A stretch of 64,000 nucleotides of DNA from Enterocloster hominis (ex Liu et al. 2021). Lineage in GTDB: Bacteria; Bacillota; Clostridia; Lachnospirales; Lachnospiraceae. The DNA lies in NCBI GenBank assembly GCA_014385265.1, contig JACRTJ010000014.1, positions 62,001 to 126,000 of the forward strand, read 5' to 3'. A program made the position numbers and the translations under genes. The number at the start of each line of letters is the position of its first letter. Position 1 is the stretch's first letter. Under the pieces are notes generated by a model. That model searched no databases, was not told the DNA's origin, and saw only the letters and a program-made list of their open reading frames with translations. Positions 46,191-55,755 of the stretch are shown piece after piece.

Positions 46191-47115
46191 AAAAGACAGC
46201 GGAAGCAAGGTCGATGAAGCGGCGTTCAATGGGAGTCAGGCGGCTGTTTTTATGACGCACGGTCATGCACCATTGGGCGAGAGGGTCATCGGAATAGAGA
46301 TAGAGCAGCTTAGGATGATTTTCCGGTTTTGTTACATAAATAGCAGGGAGAAAAGCAATGGCAAGACCGCATTCGGCCATGGCGATATTTGTTTTGCGGT
46401 TTTGAACAGGAACCAGCGAAAGGTTGTTAAGCCTGTATTTCGTGATGATCTGGCTGATATCCTCACATATTTTCTGGCCGGGAATACCGGAGACCAGGGT
46501 CTGGTTTTCCAGATGATGAAGAGAAAATTTCTGGGGATTTTCGACGGAATTTTTTTCCGGGCGCGCGACAAGGCTGGCCAGGGGATGGGATCGGGAAATC
46601 ATGAAAAGCCGTGGGGCACGGGCAAGGACTTTGACAAAGCGGTTGGAAGCCACATCTGCTCCGGAAGCGACCAGCACGGACAGGTCCAGCTCGCCCTTTT
46701 CCATTCGGGACAGAAGATGGATATGGATATCCTCGGTCAGGGATAGCTCCACATCGGGGTATTCCCTGTGGAGTATGGGGAAAACCTTCTCAGCCAGAAA
46801 GGGACTGGTGATGGAGCCTGCTCCGATCCTCAGAGTCTGTTTCTGGGGAAGCAAAAGAGAGGAAAGATCATTTGAAAAGCGGGATTCCAATCCCTTTAAG
46901 CTGGCAATATACTGGAAAAACAGTTCTCCTGCCGGCGTAGGGGACAGGATCCCGTTATTTCGTATAAAAAGCGGAGTACCCAGTTCTTTTTCCAGTCCGG
47001 TGAGAAAACGGCTTAAGGACGGCTGGGAAATATAAAGAGATCGTGCGGCCCGGGAAATATTTTTTTCCCGGGCAATTGTTATGAAATACTGGCAGGTGCG
47101 TTCATCGGGGATCAT
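46171..47115 (-). CDS. LysR-family regulator
   Basis: 314 residues. The N-terminal winged HTH reads CQYFITIAREKNISRAARSLYISQPSLSRFLTGLEKELGTPLFIR; the C-terminal periplasmic-binding-like effector domain follows. ATG 47115 is chosen for the AGGAGG 6 nt upstream; an in-frame ATG 57 bp further up has no SD. It is divergent from the amidohydrolase/permease operon, so it probably regulates it. The effector is likely the transported acyl-amino acid or peptide (inference). Confidence 0.9.
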   Translation of the reverse strand: MIPDERTCQYFITIAREKNISRAARSLYISQPSLSRFLTGLEKELGTPLFIRNNGILSPTPAGELFFQYIASLKGLESRFSNDLSSLLLPQKQTLRIGAGSITSPFLAEKVFPILHREYPDVELSLTEDIHIHLLSRMEKGELDLSVLVASGADVASNRFVKVLARAPRLFMISRSHPLASLVARPEKNSVENPQKFSLHHLENQTLVSGIPGQKICEDISQIITKYRLNNLSLVPVQNRKTNIAMAECGLAIAFLPAIYVTKPENHPKLLYLYSDDPLAQWCMTVRHKNSRLTPIERRFIDLASAVFSGKEPV

Positions 47116-47308
47116 AGGATTCCTCCTTATGGGGATTCGGTAAGGTATATTTATTTTGGGATATTGTATCATAGAATATAGAATGTCTGCAATGGATAGA
47201 TATAGTGTTTTATGTATACCGTATGGATAAAAAGGTATTTTACAAAAACTTCATAAAAAATTATAATATTTTCATAATTATAAATTTATATGGAAAAAGG
47301 AGGAAAAT

Positions 47309-48490
47309 ATGGCTGATGTAATGGAACTTATAAAACAGCACGAGGCGGATATGATCGGAATCCGAAGACATATCCATGCAAATCCGGAGCTGAGCAACGA
47401 AGAGAACCGGACGACAGCCCTGATCCGGGAAAAGCTGGAGGAATACGGGATCGAGATCATGGAGATCGGCCTGAAGACCGGCGTGGTCGGTTTCCTAAAG
47501 GGAGGAAGACCAGGGAAAACCGTTGCGATCCGGGAGGACATAGACGCCCTGCCCATGTCTGAAAAAACGGGTCTTCCGTATGCCTCCTCTGTGGACGGCG
47601 TCTGCCATTCCTGCGGACACGATATCCATACCACAGTCCTCCTGTTTTGTGCCAGGGTCCTTTCGGAGCTCCGGGATCAGCTGAGCGGAAATGTACTGTT
47701 CCTATTCCAGCCGGCGGAGGAGCGCGGCACTGGGGCCAGGCAGCTTCTGGACTGTAAATTTTATGAGCCGGTGAAGCCGGATGTGCTGGTGGGGCTTCAT
47801 GTGTCCCCGGAATACCCGGCTGGCTCCATTGGACTCAAGGAGGGACCGGCCAACGCCTCCTGCGATACCTTCTATATTAAGGTAAGCGGCAAGGGAGGCC
47901 ACGGAGCCCATCCGGAAAACTGCATCGATCCCATTGCCATCAGCGGCTACATAATGGCCCAGCTTCAGACCGTCGTGTCCCGTGAGAACCATCCGGTCTA
48001 TCCGGCGGTTATGACCATAGGCAGCATTCACGGAGGAAAAGCGCCCAATGTGATCCCGGACTTTGTGGAAATGAGCGGGACCCTGCGGAGCCTGAACGCA
48101 GAGAGCAGGGAGAAAATGCAGGCGGCCATTGACCGGATCTGTATTTCCTGTGCGGAGGCTATGAGAGGAAGCGCAGAAATCCGGTGGGAAAAGGGAATGC
48201 CGCCGCTGGTAAATGACAGAAATGTGATCGAAGGACTGCGGACTGCCGCAGAGAAGACCATTGGAGCGGACCATGTGATCACAGTTCAGAATCCGTCTCT
48301 GGGATCAGAGGATTTTTCCTTCCTGTTCCCGCTTCTGGCTCCTGGCGCCCAGTTCCGGCTGGGGTCTGGAAACGATGTGGATCCCAATACACGTCATGGG
48401 CTGCACAACTCAAAAAATATTTTTGACGACAGCTGCATTGCGGCCGGGACAGCCGTTCTCGTCCAGTATACAAAAGACTTTTTAAAATAA
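47309..48490 (+). CDS. M20D amidohydrolase (N-acyl-amino-acid hydrolase type)
   Basis: 393 residues. Metal ligands of the hippuricase/aminoacylase M20D group: CHSCGHDIHTT (Cys, His, Asp region), PAEERGTGA (catalytic Glu), GLHVSPEYPAG (His) and HGLHNSKNIFDD (His). The lid domain includes KGGHGAHPENCIDPI. It removes an acyl or aryl group from an amino acid in the cytoplasm. It is 14 bp from the permease gene, so a transport-and-hydrolysis pair is likely. AAAAGGAGG precedes ATG 47309. Confidence 0.9.
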   Translation: MADVMELIKQHEADMIGIRRHIHANPELSNEENRTTALIREKLEEYGIEIMEIGLKTGVVGFLKGGRPGKTVAIREDIDALPMSEKTGLPYASSVDGVCHSCGHDIHTTVLLFCARVLSELRDQLSGNVLFLFQPAEERGTGARQLLDCKFYEPVKPDVLVGLHVSPEYPAGSIGLKEGPANASCDTFYIKVSGKGGHGAHPENCIDPIAISGYIMAQLQTVVSRENHPVYPAVMTIGSIHGGKAPNVIPDFVEMSGTLRSLNAESREKMQAAIDRICISCAEAMRGSAEIRWEKGMPPLVNDRNVIEGLRTAAEKTIGADHVITVQNPSLGSEDFSFLFPLLAPGAQFRLGSGNDVDPNTRHGLHNSKNIFDDSCIAAGTAVLVQYTKDFLK

Positions 48491-48504
48491 CAAAGGAGCT
48501 TACT

Positions 48505-49914
48505 ATGGAAAAAAAGAAAAAATTTCAGATCCCGACCACATGTGCTCTGTTATTCATGCTTATGATCGTATGCGCGGTCCTGACCTGGATCGTCCCTGCC
48601 GGCGCCTATGAAACAGAAAAGGTGGGGAACCTAAATAAGGTCATTGCCGGGACGTATCATGTGATCGACAGCACGCCGGTGGGTCCCTGGGGCGTTCTCA
48701 TGGCAGTTATGGCAGGCTTTTACAAGTCAGCCAAGCTGATCTTCATGATCATGTTCTGCGGAGGCGCCGTTGCGGTACTTGAAAAAAGTGGATCCATCAA
48801 CGCGGCCTTTGGACGGCTGGCTTCCAATAAGAAGCTCAACGCCCATGTCCTGGCTCTTCTGATCATGGCGTTTATGTCTGTGGGCGGCGCAGCAGGTGTG
48901 TTTGCCAATCCGGTTGTCGCTCTGGTCCCCATTGGGATCATTCTCGCAACCAGCCTTGGATACGACGCGTTTACTGGCTTCCTGTTTGTTTACATGGGCG
49001 CTTACTCCGGCTTTAATGTAGGATGGGCCAATGCAACTACCATCGGTGTGGCGCATCCCATTGCGGAGCTTCCCATCTTTTCTGGATTTGAGGTCCGCGT
49101 CCTGCTGAATATCATTAATTTTGCCATCTGCTATTTCTTCACGGTGCGTTATATGAAAACGATCCGGAAGGATCCCATGAAGAGCCTGAACTATGAGGAA
49201 GGCATGTCCGTGGCTGATTTTATGGGAGCAAAAGGTGAAACTACGGAAACGATCCACGCTTCCATGTCCTGGAAGCATATGGTCAGCCTTCTGGGGCTGG
49301 TGGCAGCCATCGCGGTGATCGTGATCGGCTCCATTAAATTTTCCTGGAGCTATGACCAGATGGCGGCAACCTTCTTTGTCCTGGCCGTAGGCTGTGGTCT
49401 GCTCAACGGAATGGGCGTCAACGGGACCACGAAGGAATTTATCAATGGCTGCGCCAAAATGACCAATGCGGCGTTTATTGTTGGATTTGCCAATGGCATC
49501 GGTGTGATCCTGTCCCAGGGCCAGATCCTGAATACCATCGTCAACTGGCTTTCCATTCCGATCTCCAGCATGGGATCTGTAATGGGTGCGAACTTCATGT
49601 TCATTGCCAATCTTCTGATCAACTTCCTGATCCCCTCCGGATCTGGCCAGGCGGCAGCGGTAATGCCCTTAATGGTTCCCATCGCGGACCTGGTCGGCAT
49701 CACAAGACAGGTTGCGGTCCAGGCCTTCCAGTTTGGAGACGGCTTCTCCAACTGCCTGTATCCCACAGCAGGGACCCTCATGGGAGCCCTGGCCATTGCA
49801 AAGGTGGACTGGGCCAGATACGCCAAATGGCTGATGCCTCTTCTGGGATGCCAGATCGCGATGTCCTTTGCCACTCTGACGATCCTTCAGGCCATTGGCT
49901 GGACCGGACTATAA
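48505..49914 (+). CDS. YfcC-family membrane transporter
   Basis: 469 residues with about 11-12 hydrophobic segments. The opening KKKFQIPTTCALLFMLMIVCAVLTWIVPAGAYE and the later NFLIPSGSGQAAAVMPLMVPIADLVGITRQVAVQAFQFGDGFSN are typical of YfcC/DcuC-like carriers, often annotated as arginine/ornithine or basic amino acid permeases. With the adjacent M20D hydrolase, the cargo is probably an N-acylated amino acid or small peptide (inference). A strong terminator follows. Confidence 0.88.
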   Translation: MEKKKKFQIPTTCALLFMLMIVCAVLTWIVPAGAYETEKVGNLNKVIAGTYHVIDSTPVGPWGVLMAVMAGFYKSAKLIFMIMFCGGAVAVLEKSGSINAAFGRLASNKKLNAHVLALLIMAFMSVGGAAGVFANPVVALVPIGIILATSLGYDAFTGFLFVYMGAYSGFNVGWANATTIGVAHPIAELPIFSGFEVRVLLNIINFAICYFFTVRYMKTIRKDPMKSLNYEEGMSVADFMGAKGETTETIHASMSWKHMVSLLGLVAAIAVIVIGSIKFSWSYDQMAATFFVLAVGCGLLNGMGVNGTTKEFINGCAKMTNAAFIVGFANGIGVILSQGQILNTIVNWLSIPISSMGSVMGANFMFIANLLINFLIPSGSGQAAAVMPLMVPIADLVGITRQVAVQAFQFGDGFSNCLYPTAGTLMGALAIAKVDWARYAKWLMPLLGCQIAMSFATLTILQAIGWTGL

Positions 49915-49918
49915 GAAA

Positions 49919-49950
49919 CTGGGGCAGTATTCCAAGGAATACTGCCCCAG
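49919..49950 (+). terminator. Terminator between yfcC-like gene and phnX
   Basis: CTGGGGCAGTATTCC pairs with GGAATACTGCCCCAG, a perfect long stem between convergent genes. The T-runs are short on both strands (CTTCTG; TTTCTT). Confidence 0.75.
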
Positions 49951-49972
49951 CTTCTGTATATGGACGAAATCT

Positions 49973-50761
49973 TTATATGTGGGCTTCAGCCCCCAGCATG
50001 CGGACTAGCCCGGGGAGTTCTGCCATATTCTGGATGACAAAATGTGCGCCTGCATTCCGGAAGGAAGCCTCGGCTCTCTTTGCAGCGGCTGTTTTTTCAC
50101 TGGCAGAAAGACGTTCCCATTCCTTTTCACTGAATCCCAGTTCAGAGCTGCCTTCGATAATTCCGACAGACCAGGCTCCGGCATTGACTCCTTCTTTAAT
50201 GTCAGATACCGTATCTCCGGCCTTTACGATGGCTTTGACAGAAGAAAGCCGCAGCTGTTCCATGTTCCGGAAGATCATATAGGGATAGGGACGGCCTGCT
50301 CCTCCGGTACTGTCCGGACTGAACCAGCAGTCCGGGCAATATCCCTGTTTTGCGGCCTCGGGTACCACGATCTCCATCATTTTATCGGTGTACCCAGTGG
50401 TGGAGCCGATCTTCAGCCCCATCCGGCGCAATTCAGCCACAGCATCCAGGACAAAGGGCTTCGGAGAGGAGCAGCGGTCCAGAATGGAAAGCAGCTTTGG
50501 CTCAAACTGTTCATAAATCGCATGTACATCCTCATCAGTCCAGGCGCGCCTGTGTGTTTCTTCCCATAATTTTGCGATCCGGTCCATTTTGAGCATGGCA
50601 CGGATGTGGTCGATCTTAAGCATTCCCATGGGCCTGCGGGTCTCTTCCATGGTCACCTCGATGCCGAAATGTCCAAAAGCCTCCATAAAAGCCTGTACAG
50701 GTGCAAAGCAGCCGTAATCTACCGTTGTTCCTGCCCAGTCAAAAATAACTGCTTCGATCAT
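49973..50761 (-). CDS. phnX: Phosphonoacetaldehyde hydrolase
   Basis: 262 residues, HAD superfamily. It cleaves the C-P bond of phosphonoacetaldehyde to acetaldehyde and phosphate. The nucleophile motif VIFDWAGTTVDYG has the Asp and the PhnX-specific Ala-Gly. MGMLKIDHIRAML supplies the Schiff-base Lys of the cap domain. GSTTGYTDKMM and KAGDTVSDIKEGVNAGAW are later HAD motifs. It is the last gene of the minus-strand 2-aminoethylphosphonate operon, 3 bp after phnW. Confidence 0.95.
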   Translation of the reverse strand: MIEAVIFDWAGTTVDYGCFAPVQAFMEAFGHFGIEVTMEETRRPMGMLKIDHIRAMLKMDRIAKLWEETHRRAWTDEDVHAIYEQFEPKLLSILDRCSSPKPFVLDAVAELRRMGLKIGSTTGYTDKMMEIVVPEAAKQGYCPDCWFSPDSTGGAGRPYPYMIFRNMEQLRLSSVKAIVKAGDTVSDIKEGVNAGAWSVGIIEGSSELGFSEKEWERLSASEKTAAAKRAEASFRNAGAHFVIQNMAELPGLVRMLGAEAHI

Positions 50762-50764
50762 TTG

Positions 50765-51865
50765 TTACTCCCCCCTTTTCTCCGCAAGAAACGATCCAAT
50801 GATCTGGACCAGCTTCTCGATATCTTCCTGATAGATCTCTCCGATATTACCAATACGGAAGGTATCCAGGTCAGTCAGCTTTCCGGGATAGATCGCGTAG
50901 CCGCGTTCCTTGATGTATTGATAAAACTCCGGAAACTGAAAGGAGACATTGGAGGGATAGAAGAAGGTGGTAATGATCGGTCCCTGGTGAGTGCTGTCAA
51001 TATAGGTGGTGAAGCCGAGCTCCTTCATTTTCTGGATCAGCAGACGGTTATTTTCTGTGTACCGCTTGCAGCGGGCAGGGATCCCACCCTCGGCATCCAG
51101 CTCCTTCAGTGCCTGGGCGAAGGCCAGGACCACATGGGTGGGGGAGGTATAACGCCATTTTCCATCTTTTTCCATACATTTCCACTGGTCCAGAAGATCC
51201 AGGGAGAGAGAACGCGCCTTGCCTTCACTGGCCAGCAGCTGGTCGCGGCGGCAGATAATGAAGGAAAAACCAGGAACCCCCTGGATGCATTTATTGGCGC
51301 TGGAAACAAGGAAATCGATCCCCCACTCTGCCACAGGAATCTCCATTCCTCCAAAGGATGACATGGCATCTACGATAAAGGTGCGTCCGGCAGCCTTGAC
51401 TGCTTTTCCCACAGACTGGATATCGTTCAGGATGCCGCTGGTGGTTTCACTGTGCACCATTGCCACATGGGTGATGGACGGATCCTCTTCCAGACGGCGG
51501 GCCACCTCTGAGGCGTCCGGGACCTTGTCGTATACCTGCTGGTAGTGGACGTAGGAAATACGGTTACGGTCACAGATCTGGGTCATGCGCTCTCCATAGG
51601 CACCGTTGGAACAGATCAGCACCTTTTCGTGATCCCCAATTACGCTGGAGAAAATACTTTCCACGCCAAAGGTACCGCTGCCCTGCATCAATACGGTTGT
51701 ATATTCCTGATCGGAAACACCCGCAAGCTTTAAGAGCCTGCGGCGGATGTCCTGGGTGACCGCCTTGTAATCATCATCCCAGGTGCATCGGTCTGCCATC
51801 ATTTCTTTTTTGACAGAGTCTGTGGTTGTAAGGGGACCGGGGGTTAATAATTTGTATTGATTCAT
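50765..51865 (-). CDS. phnW: 2-Aminoethylphosphonate:pyruvate aminotransferase
   Basis: 366 residues, class V PLP transaminase fold. It converts 2-aminoethylphosphonate and pyruvate to phosphonoacetaldehyde and alanine. The start KLLTPGPLTTTDSVKKEM is the family opening. SGTFGVESIFSS holds the phosphate-binding loop, DAMSSFGG the PLP-pairing Asp, and VSSANKCIQGVPG the Schiff-base Lys. It feeds PhnX, encoded next. Start ATG 51865 follows AAGGAAAT. Confidence 0.95.
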   Translation of the reverse strand: MNQYKLLTPGPLTTTDSVKKEMMADRCTWDDDYKAVTQDIRRRLLKLAGVSDQEYTTVLMQGSGTFGVESIFSSVIGDHEKVLICSNGAYGERMTQICDRNRISYVHYQQVYDKVPDASEVARRLEEDPSITHVAMVHSETTSGILNDIQSVGKAVKAAGRTFIVDAMSSFGGMEIPVAEWGIDFLVSSANKCIQGVPGFSFIICRRDQLLASEGKARSLSLDLLDQWKCMEKDGKWRYTSPTHVVLAFAQALKELDAEGGIPARCKRYTENNRLLIQKMKELGFTTYIDSTHQGPIITTFFYPSNVSFQFPEFYQYIKERGYAIYPGKLTDLDTFRIGNIGEIYQEDIEKLVQIIGSFLAEKRGE

Positions 51866-51906
51866 TGTTCTATTTCCTTTCTTAAGTGATCCTGGATCTG
51901 AATGGT

Positions 51907-52908
51907 CTACTGTTTGGCATCTTCAGAGAGCTGCTGGTGTTTCTGGAACAGTTCAAAGGTCAGAGGCTCCGGAAAAGTTTTGGGATAGGCAGATTTATTG
52001 GCGGAATCAGAGCTTTCTCCCTTGTAGAGAGGGTTCGGATAGGTCTGCTGAAGCTCCTTGCGGCTGTTTTCAATGATGCACTGTGCCATATCCATTGCCA
52101 GCGGATTTGTTTTGCCACCTTTGTCCAGTACTGCGACAGATTCGGTGAGGGAGAAGTTTCCCTCGGTAGGATCTACAAAATCAATGGGAAGTCCATCTGC
52201 CTTATCTGCGACAGCCTGATGCCTCAGGCCGAAGCCAATGGCGACCTCGCCTGCGCGGCAGAGCTTCAGTGGGCCAGAGCCGGAGGTTTCGATGTGATCG
52301 CCGGCATTTTTATAGATATCTGCCAGGATCTTCTCTGCCCCGTCCTCACCATAAGCGTCAGCCAGAGCCTGGATCAGCAGCCACGCTGTGGAAGAGGATT
52401 GGATGTCGGTAACAGCCAGCTGGCCTTCATATACTGGAGAAGCCAGATCCTTGATGCTGGCGGGACGGGGGAGTCCCTCCTGCTCCATCAGCTCCGTATT
52501 TAAAAGGATAGCGCCTTCCTGGGAGGTGATGGGCGCGCAATAATCCGGAAATTCCTCCAGGGTCTTCACTTCAAAATCCAGAGGCAGGAACATGCTGTTG
52601 GCATCCTGGGCGCTCTGGAGATAAAAGGTGCTCATGGTGACCAGATCCGCTTCCAGGTTTTTCCCCTCTGCCAGCAGTTTTCCGCCGAGCTCAGAGGTGC
52701 CGAAGCCCTGTACGATGTATTTTCCTTCATAACCATTGGAGTCCAGGGCGTTTTTGATGGCCGTAAGCGCTTCATCATCGGCGTTGGAGTAAATAACGAC
52801 CTGTTCATCGCTTCCGGATGCGCTTCCTCCTGCGGAACTGCATCCGGCCAGAAGGGATACTGCCGCGGCTACCGTCAGGCAGCAGGCTAAAGATTTTCTC
52901 ATTTTCAT
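51907..52908 (-). CDS. phnS: 2-Aminoethylphosphonate ABC transporter substrate-binding lipoprotein
   Basis: 333 residues. A lipoprotein signal (CLTVAAAVSLLAGC with Cys at the lipobox) and Ser/Gly linker precede a family 1 solute-binding domain (EQVVIYSNADDEALTAIKNALDSN, YIVQGFGTSELGG). AGGAGA is 9 nt before ATG 52908. Substrate assignment rests on the operon with phnW and phnX and on overall PhnS/iron-binding-like fold. Anchored outside the membrane, it would hand ligand to the fused permease encoded upstream. Confidence 0.85.
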   Translation of the reverse strand: MKMRKSLACCLTVAAAVSLLAGCSSAGGSASGSDEQVVIYSNADDEALTAIKNALDSNGYEGKYIVQGFGTSELGGKLLAEGKNLEADLVTMSTFYLQSAQDANSMFLPLDFEVKTLEEFPDYCAPITSQEGAILLNTELMEQEGLPRPASIKDLASPVYEGQLAVTDIQSSSTAWLLIQALADAYGEDGAEKILADIYKNAGDHIETSGSGPLKLCRAGEVAIGFGLRHQAVADKADGLPIDFVDPTEGNFSLTESVAVLDKGGKTNPLAMDMAQCIIENSRKELQQTYPNPLYKGESSDSANKSAYPKTFPEPLTFELFQKHQQLSEDAKQ

Positions 52909-52930
52909 TTCTGTGTCTCTCCTATTTTAT

Positions 52931-54562
52931 TTATTTCTTCTTTTCTGCCAATTTTTTCGCGAGCAGCGAGAACAGGGCCTTCGCGATCAGATTGGTGATC
53001 AGGATCAGCAGGGATAATACAAATACTTCATTAAACTTATTGATATACTGCAGCTGTTTGATCTTTGTGGTCAGGACCATGGTCCTTGCTCCTGCGATAA
53101 ATACCAGGGCGCTGATGGTGACCATCGCATTGATGAAATAGTAGCTGAATACCTCCAGAAGACTGGAAAGGGCATTGGGAGTTACCACCCGGATGATGGT
53201 TTTGAGCCAGCTGTCCCCCATGAGCATGGCCGTTGTCTCCCACCCGGCATTCATTTTAGAAAGGGAATTTTTCATCATCAGGTATGGGGTGGAAAAATAA
53301 TGGACAATGTTGCACAGCACCATAAGGGTCAGCGTGTTCTGAAGCGGAGTTCCCGGAAACAGAAACATATAGGCAACGCCCAGTACCATGCCGGGGATCG
53401 CGTTTGTGACCAGGGAAATACTGTCAATGGCGCGTTTATAACGGTCCGGCAGTGTGCTCCGGGCTGTGATCAGGGCTGCGCCGTACGCCAGCAGCGTTCC
53501 GAACAAGGCGGTGCAGGCTGCCATGGTGATGGAATGGGAATAGGAATCCAGCAGCTCATGATCCAGAAATGCATTCCGGATGTGGTCTAGGGAAAAGCCG
53601 GTTTTATAGGGCCATTCTTCTACCATGGGGACCACAAAGATCACCGCGAAAATGGACAATATCAGAATGGACAGGACCGAACCGGCGGTTCCCCAGCTGA
53701 TATCCCGGGCTGGATCTTTTTTCAGGTCGATATCGGAAATGCGGTTATACCGGATATTGAATCGTTCAAGGATGCGGAGGATACAGATGCTTCCGATGGA
53801 TGGAATGAGCATGATGACCGCCACAACAGCTCCCCGGCTGAAATCGGGGATGCCGCCGATCATTTTGTTATAAAGGATGGCAGCGACCACGTCATAGCTG
53901 CCGCCCACAGAGGCGGGAATGCCAAAATCAGTAAAGCTCAGAAAAAAAGCCTGGATAAAGGCTCCGGCCAGTGTACCCAGCAGCGGGCGGACCACTGCGA
54001 TCCAGAAGGTTGAAAATGTTCCGTCGCCCATTACCTTTGATACAACAAGAGTCTTCTTGTCAATGTAGCCCATGGTATTATGGATCAGAAGAAAAGCCAC
54101 CGGGACCGTATAGATCACATACCCGGTCATCAGTCCCATGAAGCCATACAGATCAAAAAGCTGGGTACCCAAAAGCCGGGTGATCAGTCCCTGCTTTCCA
54201 AAGGAATAAATGATGGCGAAGCCATATGTGATGGTCGGAAGGAACATTGGAAGCATGGCAGCGGCCCGGACTGCCTGCTTGAGCCACAGGGGCGCGTTTG
54301 TGTAATGGATCATATAGGCCAGCACAAAGGCAATGACCGTTGCTGCAAGGGCCGCGGCTGCGGCCACCAGGAAGCTGTTCCCCAGTGCGGGAAGAAATTT
54401 CCGGTCAGCGATGACGGACCTGTAAAATTCCAGGGTTACGCCCTGGTCTCCCACAAAGGACCTGCCCAGGAGCACCAGCAGCGGGAGAGCCAAAAACAGG
54501 GAGAAGACAGCTGCGATGGTCCAGAAAATGATTTTTAATTCAATATTTTTTCGTGTGTCCAT
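52931..54562 (-). CDS. Fused two-domain ABC permease for 2-aminoethylphosphonate
   Basis: 543 residues with about 12 membrane segments in two homologous halves, each a BPD-type permease (first half AFIQAFFLSFTDFGIPASVGG, second half SLLEVFSYYFINAMVTISALVF as coupling-region segments). Such fused permeases replace separate PhnU and PhnV proteins. ATG 54562 lies 8 bp after the ATPase stop with AGGCG before it; the frame opens further upstream, but that part overlaps the ATPase gene. Ends 22 bp before phnS. Confidence 0.87.
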   Translation of the reverse strand: MDTRKNIELKIIFWTIAAVFSLFLALPLLVLLGRSFVGDQGVTLEFYRSVIADRKFLPALGNSFLVAAAAALAATVIAFVLAYMIHYTNAPLWLKQAVRAAAMLPMFLPTITYGFAIIYSFGKQGLITRLLGTQLFDLYGFMGLMTGYVIYTVPVAFLLIHNTMGYIDKKTLVVSKVMGDGTFSTFWIAVVRPLLGTLAGAFIQAFFLSFTDFGIPASVGGSYDVVAAILYNKMIGGIPDFSRGAVVAVIMLIPSIGSICILRILERFNIRYNRISDIDLKKDPARDISWGTAGSVLSILILSIFAVIFVVPMVEEWPYKTGFSLDHIRNAFLDHELLDSYSHSITMAACTALFGTLLAYGAALITARSTLPDRYKRAIDSISLVTNAIPGMVLGVAYMFLFPGTPLQNTLTLMVLCNIVHYFSTPYLMMKNSLSKMNAGWETTAMLMGDSWLKTIIRVVTPNALSSLLEVFSYYFINAMVTISALVFIAGARTMVLTTKIKQLQYINKFNEVFVLSLLILITNLIAKALFSLLAKKLAEKKK

Positions 54563-54569
54563 GCTTCGC

Positions 54570-55343
54570 CTATACCGCCTGTGCCGCTGGAACTGTGAGC
54601 TGGTCCCCAAACAGTGCGTAAATATTATTGCGTTTGATCTCCAGCTGGTTTAAAATGAATTTCCGTACAAAATCATTTTTGGGGGTGTGGATAATGCTCT
54701 CTGGACGTGCGTACTGGGAGATCATGCCGCCTTCGATGATCAGCACCCGGTCAGAGAGTGTGAGCGCCTCTTCCGGGTCGTGGGTTACAATGATCGTCGT
54801 TAAGTTATATTCCCTTGCAATGGTCCGGATCCGGTCTTTGATGGATTCCTTGATCACACCGTCCAGAGCAGAAAGCGGCTCATCCAACAGCAGGATCCGG
54901 GGCTTCATGACCATCGTGCGTGCCAGTGCTACCCGCTGCTTCTGGCCGCCGGAAAGCTGCTCAATATTCTTATTAAGATGCTCTCGGAGTCCAAGAAGAT
55001 CGATCAGCTCCTCGACCTCCTCCTTACTGGAAATATCCGGCCGGTTCTTTAAGCCATAGGTAATGTTTTTGTAGACATTCAGATTGGGGAAAAGGGCATA
55101 ATCCTGAAAGACAATGTTAAATCCCCGCTTTTCCATGGATACTTCCGTTAAATCCTCACCGTCGTAAAGGATCTGTCCGCTGTCTGCTTTGATAATTCCG
55201 AGGATCAGATTGAGCAGCGTTGTTTTTCCGCAGCCGGAAGGTCCTAAGATAGAAATGATCTCTCCATCGTTTACCTGGATGGAAATATCCTTCAGAACAG
55301 GAGTCCCATCAAAGGACTTCTGGATATTTTTTAACTCCAACAT
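54570..55343 (-). CDS. phnT: ABC transporter ATP-binding protein (2-aminoethylphosphonate)
   Basis: 257 residues. Walker A GPSGCGKTT, Q-loop VFQDYALFPN, signature LSGGQKQRVALARTM, Walker B RILLLDEPLSALD and H-loop VTHDPEEA. The C-terminal extension is short, without a TOBE domain. First gene of the operon phnT-permease-phnS-phnW-phnX. AAGGAGGAAAACAG precedes ATG 55343. No phosphate-control box was recognised upstream. Confidence 0.88.
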   Translation of the reverse strand: MLELKNIQKSFDGTPVLKDISIQVNDGEIISILGPSGCGKTTLLNLILGIIKADSGQILYDGEDLTEVSMEKRGFNIVFQDYALFPNLNVYKNITYGLKNRPDISSKEEVEELIDLLGLREHLNKNIEQLSGGQKQRVALARTMVMKPRILLLDEPLSALDGVIKESIKDRIRTIAREYNLTTIIVTHDPEEALTLSDRVLIIEGGMISQYARPESIIHTPKNDFVRKFILNQLEIKRNNIYALFGDQLTVPAAQAV

Positions 55344-55633
55344 ACTGTTTTCCTCCTTGTGTGCTTTTCCTATCGTACCGCACCTACCATAGCACAGCCG
55401 TTTGGATTACGAATACCATGCAACGGTAAATTCTGTGTTATTTTTTTGTAATCCCATGTAAAGTAATGTAAAAGAATGCAAACAAAGTTGAAAAAATCTT
55501 ATTATCAGACATATTTCTTCTTTCGTACTGTGGGATGGACGGTCCCGGAGGGGAGAAAAAATCTGAGACAACTGCTCCAGGCGTGTCATAGAGGCCAAAA
55601 CTGTACTTTTCAAGGAAAATTTGAGGTTTTTCC
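55344..55633. other. Intergenic region between phnT and the str promoter
   Basis: No gene is supported. AT-rich near 55430-55510, where promoters of the divergent phn operon would be expected; no hexamer pair is convincing. Confidence 0.35.
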
Positions 55634-55662
55634 TTGACAGCCGGAAAAAGACTATATATAAT
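55634..55662 (+). promoter_or_regulatory. Promoter of rpsL-rpsG-fusA
   Basis: Perfect consensus: TTGACA (55634-55639), 17-bp spacer, TATAAT (55657-55662). Confidence 0.92.
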
Positions 55663-55691
55663 AATGGGGCGTGCATGGGGTACGCCCCATT
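55663..55691 (+). promoter_or_regulatory. Hairpin at the 5' end of the str mRNA
   Basis: AATGGGGCGT (55663-55672) and ACGCCCCATT (55682-55691) are perfectly complementary. Transcription should start near 55669, so a GGGGCGT/ACGCCCC stem caps the mRNA. Likely a stability element or site of ribosomal-protein control. Confidence 0.5.
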
Positions 55692-55755
55692 TTGGTGCGC
55701 AGAATCAAGCTGAACCAAACAGCAACCACAGACAATATCACAGGAGGTGAAAAGG

